Positions 29,066-37,151 of a stretch of 64,000 nucleotides of DNA are shown here, in pieces. The notes below the pieces were generated by a model. It was not told the origin of the DNA. It saw only the letters and a program-made list of their open reading frames with translations, and ran no database searches. Numbering within the stretch: the stretch's first letter is position 1; each line of letters begins with the position of its first letter. The translations under genes and the position numbers were made by a program. This DNA comes from Stratiformator vulcanicus. Its GTDB lineage: Bacteria > Planctomycetota > Planctomycetia > Planctomycetales > Planctomycetaceae. The stretch lies in NCBI RefSeq assembly GCF_007744515.1, contig NZ_CP036268.1:4707113-4771112 (forward strand), in the 5' to 3' direction.

Positions 29066-29140
29066 CAGCTTCGTTCAACACAGCTTCGTTCAACACAGCT
29101 TCGTTCAACACAGCTTGGTTCGTCACACCTTGATTCAACA
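29066..29140. repeat. Five 15-bp tandem repeats between phoH and pgpH
   Basis: Units begin at 29066, 29081, 29096, 29111 and 29126. The first three are identical (CAGCTTCGTTCAACA); the last two are degenerate. They lie about 150-220 bases upstream of the pgpH start. A minus-strand frame over them would read a repeated NEAVL, but its start and context are weak, so I call it non-coding. Confidence 0.9.
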
Positions 29141-29208
29141 CTGTTTTGTCAAAGACCGTTTGTCATCCGACTGGTGGTCCGGCGAATTGTTCGCAGAACG
29201 ACGTTCGG

Positions 29209-30249
29209 TCAACTTTCCGCCGGATCGTAGGCATGCACGATTTCCCGCACGAGGCGGTGACGCACGATGTCCGCCCGCTCCAACCGGACGACCGACACCC
29301 CAGCGATCGAGCCGAGCCGTCGTGTCGCATCCAGCAAACCGCTCGGCACGTCGTCCGGTAAGTCTAATTGCGTGGTGTCGCCAGTGACAACAACGCGGGA
29401 CCGTTCCCCCATCCGAGTCAAAAACATTTTCATTTGAGTGACGGTCGAATTCTGGGCCTCGTCGAGGATGATAAACGTGTCGTTGAGCGTCCGGCCTCGC
29501 ATGAATGCCAACGGCACAATCTCCACGACGTCTCGCGCCATGTACCGCTGGACGTGCTCAAAATCGATCATGTCGTTGAGGGCATCGAGCAGCGGTCGCA
29601 GATACGGATTGACCTTCGCGAGCATATCCCCCGGTAAAAATCCGAGCTTCTCACCCGCCTCGACCGCCGGACGCACGAGCACGATTTTTCGGACCTGTTC
29701 GGTCCGGAGTGCCTGAATCGCTGCCGCGACGGCGAGATAGGTCTTCCCGCTGCCGGCCGGACCGACGCAGAAGACCAGATCGTTCTTCCCCATCGCGTCC
29801 AAATACAGCTGCTGTCCCGGCGTTTTGGCAAAGACTTGGCGCCCGCGCTCATGCAAATCGACCGCCTGATCCGTCGCGGAGCCGACCGTCGTGTCGGAAG
29901 AGGCCTCGTCGACCGGGGACATCTTCATCCGATTTCGCGTCGCCGGCATTTGGCGGTCCGATGTCGTCCCCGTAGCCACAGCCGGTTTGCGACTGATCCG
30001 ATCTCCCAATGCCGCGAACACATCCGACTCATCCACTCGACCTCGTGTATCGGCGAGAGTGAGCAGATGATCGAACACGGCACGGCACTGCGCGACATCG
30101 GTCTCATCGCCGAACAGGCGAACCTCACCGCCGCGGAGCACGATCTCAACGCCCGTCGCATCGCGAATCATCCGCCGATGCCGGTCACGCTCACCGAGCA
30201 CCAATCGAATGGCCTCGGGACTCTCAGATTGAATCGTCGCTTCACTCAT
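29209..30249 (-). CDS. phoH: PhoH-family ATPase
   Basis: Cytoplasmic ATPase linked to RNA metabolism. The N-terminal KH-like segment (residues 10-75) is followed by Walker A GPAGSGKTYLAV at about 162-173, VLVRPAVEAGEKLGFLPGD, and Walker B IILDEAQNST. 346 residues, the usual PhoL/PhoH length. A polar linker at about 95-135 (RNRMKMSPVDEASSDTTVGS) is longer than usual. First gene of the phoH-pgpH-ybeY-corC set, a widespread arrangement that pairs RNA turnover factors. Confidence 0.95.
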   Translation of the reverse strand: MSEATIQSESPEAIRLVLGERDRHRRMIRDATGVEIVLRGGEVRLFGDETDVAQCRAVFDHLLTLADTRGRVDESDVFAALGDRISRKPAVATGTTSDRQMPATRNRMKMSPVDEASSDTTVGSATDQAVDLHERGRQVFAKTPGQQLYLDAMGKNDLVFCVGPAGSGKTYLAVAAAIQALRTEQVRKIVLVRPAVEAGEKLGFLPGDMLAKVNPYLRPLLDALNDMIDFEHVQRYMARDVVEIVPLAFMRGRTLNDTFIILDEAQNSTVTQMKMFLTRMGERSRVVVTGDTTQLDLPDDVPSGLLDATRRLGSIAGVSVVRLERADIVRHRLVREIVHAYDPAES

Positions 30250-30630
30250 CAGTTACTCTTGATTCGCCTCGAAATCGTTTCAAAAAGGGGCCGCGTTTGA
30301 TCACGAATCTCCGCACCGCCGCTCTCGTCGGGCGACCCGACACCGCGAACACCCAAGTTCGATCTTAGGCTGCCGAAGAGCATTCGGAAACGATCAGCCT
30401 TCGGTCGCGAACTACTTCGCCGATCAGAATATTCACGTTTTCCGGCTTGGTCCGATCACAGAAACCGGGGATTCCAGCGCGAAGCTGCCGCTTGTGCCGG
30501 TTCTGCTCAAGAACCCCGGCCGCCCGAACGATCATTCGATACAGTCGCCGTTCGCTTCGATCATTTGCGCCCCAACGATCGGCAGACAGCGGAATCGCAA
30601 AGTGGTTCACGATCACGGACGATCAAATCC
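30250..30630. other. Divergent intergenic region phoH / ExeA-like ATPase
   Basis: 381 bases holding promoters for both flanking genes. The only protein-like frame is the minus-strand one at 30365-30616, listed separately. No repeats or terminator were recognised. Confidence 0.4.
30365..30616 (-). CDS. Possible small protein, unrecognised
   Basis: 83 residues from a GTG at 30616, with codon choice similar to its neighbours. The C-terminal half (RAGIPGFCDRTKPENVNILI, then GEVVRDRRLIVSE) looks like an ordered helix-strand unit. An internal ATG (MIVRAAGVLEQNRHK) would give 56 residues. No strong ribosome site; an in-frame stop lies just upstream of the GTG. It precedes phoH in the same direction by 115 bases. 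It could be spurious. Confidence 0.4.
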   Translation of the reverse strand: MIVNHFAIPLSADRWGANDRSERRLYRMIVRAAGVLEQNRHKRQLRAGIPGFCDRTKPENVNILIGEVVRDRRLIVSECSSAA

Positions 30631-33141
30631 ATGTATGAAGATTTCTTCGGCCTGACGCGCCGCCCATTCGCTACGGCCCCCGACACCCGTTGCCTCATCC
30701 AGACGCCCCCCTTCGCGACCGTCTCGGCGGAGGTGGTCCGCTCGCTTTCTCAGGACCGCGGGATCTGCGTGATTACGGGACCGTCCGGCGCCGGCAAAAC
30801 ACTGCTGTGCCGCCACCTCGCCGAGATGTCGGCCGAATCGGACTCCGCTGACTTCAGCGGAACCGCAGTCTATTTGGCTGGCGCCGAATACCCGACTCGG
30901 CGATCACTGCTCCAATCGATTTTGTACGAGCTCGACCGTCCCTACACGCGGATGGGCGAACAGGAACTGCGGCTCGAATTGGCCAATGTCGCCCGTGAAC
31001 GGGCCGAAGGCGACGGCGGATTGCTGTTGATCGTCGACGACGCCCATCGCCTCTCCGAGCGTATTCTCAACGAATTGGCAATCTGCTCGGCGATCCAACT
31101 GACGGAGCAACGTCGAATCCAAGTCGTGCTGGCCGGCTGTCCGGAATTGGAAGAAACGATTGCGGAGCGCTCCCTTTCCGACTTCTCGGACCGGATCGGC
31201 TGCTTTACTTCGATGGGCCGTTTGAAACGACATGAATCCGTCGACTATCTGCGAGGCCGCATTCAATGGGCCGGTTGCGATGCCGACGCCATCTTCACCG
31301 AAGACGCACTCTCGGCGATCGCCCACATCGCCGACGGCCTCCCCCGAAGCCTCAACCAACTCGCCGACCACACCCTGCTGCTCGCTTTCGTCGCGGAACA
31401 AAACCCCGCGAGCAAGGCCGCCGTTCTCGAAGCGCTCCACGATCTGCGCAGGTTGCCCGTCCATTGGAACGAGCCGCCCGAGACGATTTCGCTCAGTTCG
31501 CCAGCCGCGACTGCGACGGCAGCCAATGTCTTGATGCCGGCAGATGAAACCGGAGTAGTCGAAGCAGAATCGATTCAAGACGACGAGCCGGCCCCGGCAG
31601 CCTTCATCGAAATCGGAGCCGAACCGGCGGATGACGAAATCTCCGCCGCCTCGTCGACCGAAGAATTCGAGCCTGCGGAATCGGTCGACCAAGCCGTTGT
31701 AGAGTCGCAATCTGATTCCGACACACAGTTCGAAGCCGGCGCCGACGACGAAACAGCGATAACCACCGATCCCGCAGTCGAAGACTCGGACTGGGAGATC
31801 GATTGGAGCGACGACGAAGCGGAATCCGTCGAATCGCCCGTGGCTAACAAAGGCCACGACGAAGTTGCCGCGTCCCAAATCGAGGACGCGATGGGAGAAG
31901 CGATTTCAACCGGTGGTTTTCCTTCGGAGGAGATGCCCGCTGAAACCGAAGAGCCGTGCTCGTTCGAAGTGGGCGACGACTTCGAAGTCGGAGAGGAAAA
32001 CTCCGATTGGGAGCCGAGCGAAGAGATCAACGCGTCAAACGTCATCCACAGCCCGGCAGATCCGTGCGAAGCGTTTCACTCGATCGAGTTTCCGGTGATT
32101 ACGGAATCCGACCGGCTATTCGACACAAATCTCGGCGAGGATGCATCGGATCGCGGCGAAGCCATCATCGGAGCCGAAGCATCTGAGGACGTTGCGGAAA
32201 CCGCCGAACTGGATCACGAAAGCCTTGACGAATCGCCGCGTGACATCAGCGAGATTCAAGCGGCACTCGAAGACGATTTGGAAGAACTCGACGTCGCCGA
32301 TGCCAGCGATTCGATCGGCAGTGAGGCAAGTGTGCCCGACATCGAATCCGATAACGCTCCCGTTGATGTCGTCGCTGAAGCCGCCGTCGCTGACTCAACT
32401 GATCAGTCAAAAGGGCCGACCCCACTGACGACCGAGGCCGTCGAGCGCATGCTCGATGCGTCACCTGCGGCCGAACCCGTCGGTGAGGACGAGTCCCCCG
32501 AGGAACTGATTGAAGAGTTCTTCGACGAAGAAGAATGGTCGGTCGATCCCGATCCGCTGCAGGCTTCGATTGCGGATGAAGACGAGAGCTCGTCACCGTC
32601 GGACGATTTGATAACCGCCGAAAGTCCGGCGATCGCGCAAACGGAACCGATCGAAGACCGCGACAACACGACCGCCGAACTCACGTTCGAATACACGGTT
32701 GACGACGTTGAGCAAGATACCGCCGAAGAGACTCCGGAAGTCGAAATCGGCTCGGTCGCTGAAATCATCGCCGCCCCGCCGGAGCCGTTTCGAGTGACTC
32801 ACGTGATCGATCGGTACGCGTTGCTCGATGCCGGCGGCTCTTGGCAAACGAACACACTCGCATCGCCGCCGACTGCGGAGAATATTGAAGATACCGTTTT
32901 GGACGCCGACCAAGGCGAAGCGTCCGCGGCGCCGACGGCCGACCACGCGGCCATTCTGGAAACCCTCGACCACGCGGAGCGGGCCGTTCAGAGCGGCCTT
33001 GTAGACAGGGATGTCCACGGCGTCGAGATCGCCGGCGAATCGATTCTCGGCAATCGACACGACACTGAGGAGCAAACGCCTGAGCCGAAGCGTCTGGGAC
33101 TATTCGCGGGACTTCGAAAAGAACGCGTCCGCCGGGACTGA
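30631..33141 (+). CDS. ExeA-like AAA+ ATPase with long acidic C-terminal tail
   Basis: The N-terminal 270 residues form an ExeA/MshM-type AAA ATPase: start MYEDFFGLTRRPFATAPDT, Walker A GPSGAGKT near 50-57, Walker B LLLIVDDAH near 131-139, and a C-terminal lid with DGLPRSLNQLADHTLLLAF. From about residue 300 to 815 the protein becomes almost continuously acidic and Ser/Ala-rich (for example DSDWEIDWSDDEAESVESP), probably disordered, and ends with a basic LGLFAGLRKERVRRD. ExeA relatives help assemble secretins or pili across peptidoglycan; a basic peptidoglycan-binding domain usually replaces this tail. I use the ATG at 30631 because the family starts with MYE. No secretin is nearby. Confidence 0.9.
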   Translation: MYEDFFGLTRRPFATAPDTRCLIQTPPFATVSAEVVRSLSQDRGICVITGPSGAGKTLLCRHLAEMSAESDSADFSGTAVYLAGAEYPTRRSLLQSILYELDRPYTRMGEQELRLELANVARERAEGDGGLLLIVDDAHRLSERILNELAICSAIQLTEQRRIQVVLAGCPELEETIAERSLSDFSDRIGCFTSMGRLKRHESVDYLRGRIQWAGCDADAIFTEDALSAIAHIADGLPRSLNQLADHTLLLAFVAEQNPASKAAVLEALHDLRRLPVHWNEPPETISLSSPAATATAANVLMPADETGVVEAESIQDDEPAPAAFIEIGAEPADDEISAASSTEEFEPAESVDQAVVESQSDSDTQFEAGADDETAITTDPAVEDSDWEIDWSDDEAESVESPVANKGHDEVAASQIEDAMGEAISTGGFPSEEMPAETEEPCSFEVGDDFEVGEENSDWEPSEEINASNVIHSPADPCEAFHSIEFPVITESDRLFDTNLGEDASDRGEAIIGAEASEDVAETAELDHESLDESPRDISEIQAALEDDLEELDVADASDSIGSEASVPDIESDNAPVDVVAEAAVADSTDQSKGPTPLTTEAVERMLDASPAAEPVGEDESPEELIEEFFDEEEWSVDPDPLQASIADEDESSSPSDDLITAESPAIAQTEPIEDRDNTTAELTFEYTVDDVEQDTAEETPEVEIGSVAEIIAAPPEPFRVTHVIDRYALLDAGGSWQTNTLASPPTAENIEDTVLDADQGEASAAPTADHAAILETLDHAERAVQSGLVDRDVHGVEIAGESILGNRHDTEEQTPEPKRLGLFAGLRKERVRRD

Positions 33142-33467
33142 GGTCTCGCCGCGAAACTTGCAGTTTGGCGGACGTAATTGCTGTTCGACTCGACCCGGCC
33201 TTCATGGCAGAAGACATTCGAAATCCATGCCGCTCCGCCTGACAGATCGGGCGGCCGCGACTTCGGACTTCGTCGCCGGAGCCCGAATCGGTCTTGACCG
33301 TCACGGGCCGTTTTGCCAATTCGCTGCATTCCGTCTTCAAAACTACGGGTGCTCGGTACTTCGAGGGAGCCTACGGTGCCTCCTGGAAGTCGAATCCCGC
33401 CGACCTGCGACACTGGTGACTCCTCAAGCCTCATTGAGGGCGCCGCATTCAACGTTCTTAACCTGCT
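33142..33467. other. Intergenic region ATPase / GT39
   Basis: 326 bases with no recognised gene, repeat or terminator. Frames extending into it are overlaps from the ATPase gene. It should hold the promoter of the GT39-like gene. Confidence 0.45.
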
Positions 33468-35144
33468 ATGCCAACGGATAATTTGAGCCCTGCGATCGAC
33501 TCGGAATCGACGATCGAAAACGGCGCACCCGGAATTCAGCTCCGTCCGGAAATGGTCGCGACGTTGCTGCTGTGTCTGTTGATCGGGGTCGGCGTTCTCG
33601 CCCGCGCGACCCGCTACCTGCCCGGCTGGGCACCGTGGGGCGACGAGACTGCCGTCGCGGTGCAAGTTGTCGAGCGTGACTATCTCGGCCTGCTCGAGCC
33701 GCTCGAACTCAACCAGGTCGCGCCCGTCGGCTATTTATGGGCCGCAAAAACGGCATCGCTGCTGTTCGGGGTTCACGAAACCGCATTGCGTTTTCCGGCC
33801 TTCGTCGCTTCGATTCTGACACTGCTCTTCGTCACGCTGGCCGCGCGACGAATCGGTGGCCCTTGGGCGACCGTCTTCACGGTCGGCGTGCTCGCGGCAT
33901 CGGCCTACCATGTCCGACATGCCTCTGAGATTAAGCAATATGCTGTCGACGCCTGCATGGCCGCGATGCTGCTCTACATTGCACTGATTGCACTCGAGCG
34001 AGCGCCATCAGTTTTCCGCTTAAGAGCGAGACTGGCACTGTTGGCCCTTGCGCCGCTCGCGATGTTCTGCTCGCTCCCTGCCGTTTTTGTCGCCGGTGGA
34101 ATCGCGCTCGCGTTCGTGCCGGCCGTTTGGGCGGAGCGAAAGATCACGACCGTAATTTGGTGGTTCGGTTACTGCGGGATAATTCTCGTCGCGTTTCTTG
34201 CGCAGTACTTCTATCTCCTTAAACCGTACGATCAGGTTCTCGGCGATGTGATGACGAATTGCTGGGGGAGCGGATTCCCTTCCTATGATTCGCCTTGGTC
34301 GTTCCTAGTGTGGATCGCTCAGGCGGCGACCGGTTCGATCTTCGCCCATCCGGTCGGCGGCGAGAACTTCGGCAGCTTGCCGGTCGCCGCGCTGTTCGCA
34401 CTTGGTCTGTTCTCGCTTCACCGAAGACGACGTTTCGACGTATTGTCGATCATCGGCGGTGTCTTTCTGCTCGCCTTTGTCGCGGCACTATTAAAAAAAT
34501 ATCCGCTAGGCGGACATCCCCGCGTCGTGCTCTATCTGTCGCCGTTCGTAGCCGTCGGCGTCGGAGCCGGCATTCGTGAACTGGTCCGATTCTGGACTCA
34601 AAGCGGCAAAGTAACGCCGACACTTGCAACGCGAATTAAAATCATACCCGCCGCGATCTTGATCGCGATCGGATTGGGAAGCACGACGAAAGACCTGATC
34701 AAGCCTTACACGAGCGACCATGCCGAACGCGTTGCGGCTTTCGGGAAGTGGTTCTTTATCGACTACCCCGCTGCGACTGACGGACCGGTTCTCAATGCCA
34801 ACACGGCTTGGGCCGCACGCTATGAATTGCCACACCGCCCCGAAGGTCGTGAGTTCGGGTTCTTAAAGGCGAAGTACGCGGACTCCCTGCGCACCGCAGA
34901 GACCTGCCTGCCGGAGCGCGTCGACCGGCCGACCGGCTTGTTCATCGCGTTTCATCCCTACGACGCCACATCGGTCGCCGCGCGGAAGCAATGGGAGTGC
35001 GATCTTAAAGAGCGTTTTCGCCTGAGCCGTACCGATTATTATCCCATCGCCGTCGACTCAGCCGACAACATGCAAATTGACGTCCTCTGGATCGAACCGA
35101 TCTCCCGCGTGGCCGAAGCGTCTGCGGAACAAGAGATTCGATAA
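33468..35144 (+). CDS. GT39-like membrane glycosyltransferase
   Basis: Polytopic protein, 558 residues, with about ten membrane segments in residues 30-425. The first loop has PWGDETAVAVQVVERDYLG, where the acidic pair matches the catalytic position of ArnT/protein O-mannosyltransferase family enzymes; a later YHVRHASEIKQYAVD fits the second conserved loop. The C-terminal 130 residues are soluble and periplasmic. It would transfer a sugar from a polyprenyl phosphate to an envelope acceptor. Monocistronic; a cupin gene lies convergent 76 bases away. Confidence 0.85.
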   Translation: MPTDNLSPAIDSESTIENGAPGIQLRPEMVATLLLCLLIGVGVLARATRYLPGWAPWGDETAVAVQVVERDYLGLLEPLELNQVAPVGYLWAAKTASLLFGVHETALRFPAFVASILTLLFVTLAARRIGGPWATVFTVGVLAASAYHVRHASEIKQYAVDACMAAMLLYIALIALERAPSVFRLRARLALLALAPLAMFCSLPAVFVAGGIALAFVPAVWAERKITTVIWWFGYCGIILVAFLAQYFYLLKPYDQVLGDVMTNCWGSGFPSYDSPWSFLVWIAQAATGSIFAHPVGGENFGSLPVAALFALGLFSLHRRRRFDVLSIIGGVFLLAFVAALLKKYPLGGHPRVVLYLSPFVAVGVGAGIRELVRFWTQSGKVTPTLATRIKIIPAAILIAIGLGSTTKDLIKPYTSDHAERVAAFGKWFFIDYPAATDGPVLNANTAWAARYELPHRPEGREFGFLKAKYADSLRTAETCLPERVDRPTGLFIAFHPYDATSVAARKQWECDLKERFRLSRTDYYPIAVDSADNMQIDVLWIEPISRVAEASAEQEIR

Positions 35145-35220
35145 TTAATCAATCGGGCTCATGGCGCCACCGGTCAAACCAATCGGCCGACAGACGCCAA
35201 ATCAAACCTGCGTTCTTGCC

Positions 35221-35568
35221 TTAATCGAAATGCTCATCCGCCTCGTCGAACTCCGGCAGGCACACGATGAGCACCTTCATCGCGCCGACGGCTCGATGCC
35301 TCACTCCGGGTGGAATCACGCAAGCCGCCCCGGCTTTGACCGGCACCCGTTCCCCGTCGAGCTCGAGCGCCGCCTCCGGGCCGCATTCGAGGATGTAATA
35401 GGTTTCCGTGTGCTCCTTGTGATAGTGCACCTGCGCATCGGAAGAGATGTCCGTGACGTGTAGGGTGCCCGGAAACGCGTCCACATCGACGAACGCCCGC
35501 CGCGCCGTCCCACACGGACACTCGATGCCGGGAAGTGACGGGATATCGATCAGGTGATATCGAGGCAT
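35221..35568 (-). CDS. Cupin-fold protein
   Basis: 115-residue single-domain cupin. Motif 1 is HYHKEHTETYYILEC, giving two His and one Glu ligand, and motif 2 is PPGVRHRAVG with the third His. A metal-bound small-molecule enzyme or sugar isomerase/sensor is likely, but the substrate is not recognisable. The opening IECPCGTARRAF is unusual, with two Cys near the N-terminus. Soluble. Stands alone. Confidence 0.85.
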   Translation of the reverse strand: MPRYHLIDIPSLPGIECPCGTARRAFVDVDAFPGTLHVTDISSDAQVHYHKEHTETYYILECGPEAALELDGERVPVKAGAACVIPPGVRHRAVGAMKVLIVCLPEFDEADEHFD

Positions 35569-36015
35569 TAGGCAGCCTTTGGAGAGAGTTCTCTTTGATC
35601 CGGTCTTAATAATTGTCTCGACACAGTCTTGTCGGCAGGTTCAACGCTCGCTCATCGCCCAATCGGACGAACACTCCCTCACCGGGGTTTGGCATACGTT
35701 GCGACTGTTGCGTATGAAGAATTTCACGCCACGTTAGCCCGCTTCCGCAAACGGACGAGGTTAAGTCTGACGATTCCTCACAACCGGCACAATCGGGAAC
35801 TACTCCGCGCGCCACAGAGAAACTTCGGTGGCGAAGGGAATCTCGCTGGGGAAACCTTCGCGCGCCGATCGATCACTCTCGATAAGCGCGTGTAATTGGA
35901 TCGTGGCGAGTTCGGTCGCCGACTGACCGTCTCAATTCGAGCGACCATCGCGACAGAAAATTACACTCGACGCAGACGATCCCGTCTGCGCGCCTTAATG
36001 CGCGGAGTGAATCGA
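35569..36015. other. Divergent intergenic region cupin / LysM protein
   Basis: 447 bases. The frame that joins the LysM gene from 35896 is rejected as its start because a better ribosome site precedes 36016. Other frames are short and unrecognised. No repeat or terminator was seen. Confidence 0.4.
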
Positions 36016-37068
36016 ATGAATCGCGATCTGAAACTCGGCCTCTCGTTCGGAATTCTTTGCAGCGGACTGCTTGCCGCATTCTGCCTGAAGAACGAGCCCG
36101 ACCTCACGACAGGTTTGCCAAAGCTCGAGAATCCCGAGCAACTCGACCGCCAGATCGCCGACCGCCAGGTGACCCCGTATCTCGACGGCTTGGACGAATT
36201 CCCCTCCGGCCCGTCCATCAGTCGGGTCGCGCCGCAAGCCGATGCCGGCGAATGGTCGTCACTCGGTTCTTCAATCGTTCGCACTCCTCGACCGACCGAC
36301 GTGACGCTCGGCTCCCCGGTCAGCTTCGGGCAATTCGTGTCGGACGGCCCCTCATTCGGTCGTGTGCCCGACCCGATCCGCTACGAGTCTTTACCCACGC
36401 TGGAACCGATCGGTTCAGACGCGCCGAAACCGCGTCGCGATCGAATGGCACCAACCGACTTCGGGTCTCATCCCGCCGACTTCGACTTGGCTCCCTCGGC
36501 ACCGCGGCCGATTAAAGACCCGCGTGCCGTTCGCGGACCGACGCTGCCGACGACGCACGTTGTCATGCCGGGCGAAACGCTGAGCGGAATCGCACTGAAG
36601 CATTACAGCGACTCGTCATATTATGGGAAAATTTTTGAGGCCAACCGACATTTGCTTCGCGATCCGGACAGCGTCCGCGTCGGCATGAGATTACTCATTC
36701 CGGCCGTCGATAAGACCTCGCAGCTTCCCCGCTTCGAAAAAATTGAGACGTTCGATTCGGGTCGAGCAACCGGCCCGACCGCCGTCGATCCTATTTCTAA
36801 TCCTCAACGCGCCGATCTGCCCGCCTCCGGCCCGTCGGACCGACGGATGGGTCACCATGCCCCGCCCTCGCCAATCCAGGTCGCCGTTCGCGATACGACC
36901 ACGTCGAAACCGGCCTCAGCTTCGAAACTCTTTCGCCCGGTCAGCCGCCCGCCTTTTGTGTCATCGCATAAAATTGAAAACCGAGAAGCCGCGGCAAAGA
37001 GCCAGCCGATCGAACGCCCGCGAACGACCGTGATCGACAGCACGAATATCAAAGAACCCGGGAAGTAG
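36016..37068 (+). CDS. LysM-domain membrane-anchored protein
   Basis: The ATG at 36016 has GGAG 8 bases upstream and starts MNRDLKLGLSFGILCSGLLAA, a signal anchor or signal peptide. A Pro/Asp-rich linker follows, then one LysM domain at about residues 181-230 (THVVMPGETLSGIALKHYSD through VRVGMRLLIP), which binds peptidoglycan-type glycans. The remaining 120 residues are a low-complexity tail ending IDSTNIKEPGK. The last 133 coding bases recur 2 kb away at 38974. Probably a cell-wall or envelope-organising protein; no enzymatic domain. Confidence 0.85.
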   Translation: MNRDLKLGLSFGILCSGLLAAFCLKNEPDLTTGLPKLENPEQLDRQIADRQVTPYLDGLDEFPSGPSISRVAPQADAGEWSSLGSSIVRTPRPTDVTLGSPVSFGQFVSDGPSFGRVPDPIRYESLPTLEPIGSDAPKPRRDRMAPTDFGSHPADFDLAPSAPRPIKDPRAVRGPTLPTTHVVMPGETLSGIALKHYSDSSYYGKIFEANRHLLRDPDSVRVGMRLLIPAVDKTSQLPRFEKIETFDSGRATGPTAVDPISNPQRADLPASGPSDRRMGHHAPPSPIQVAVRDTTTSKPASASKLFRPVSRPPFVSSHKIENREAAAKSQPIERPRTTVIDSTNIKEPGK

Positions 37069-37077
37069 GGCGTCGGC
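36936..37077 (+). repeat. 142-bp direct repeat, copy A (3' end of the LysM gene)
   Basis: Matches 38974-39115 over 142 bases with five mismatches and no gaps, in the same direction. It covers the last 133 coding bases of the LysM gene and 9 bases after its stop. The two copies bracket the FG-GAP/cytochrome gene. Confidence 0.95.
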
Positions 37078-37151
37078 AGCACAGTCCAGACGGTCGCTGA
37101 TCGCATCTCGGCTAACCACGAGAAGAGAACGGGCTGAAGTCCGACATGCTG

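Noticed and set aside
28959-29141. Small minus-strand protein with repeated NEAVL, resembling pentapeptide repeats
   Set aside because: The pattern is produced by the 15-bp tandem DNA repeats; start and codon context are poor.
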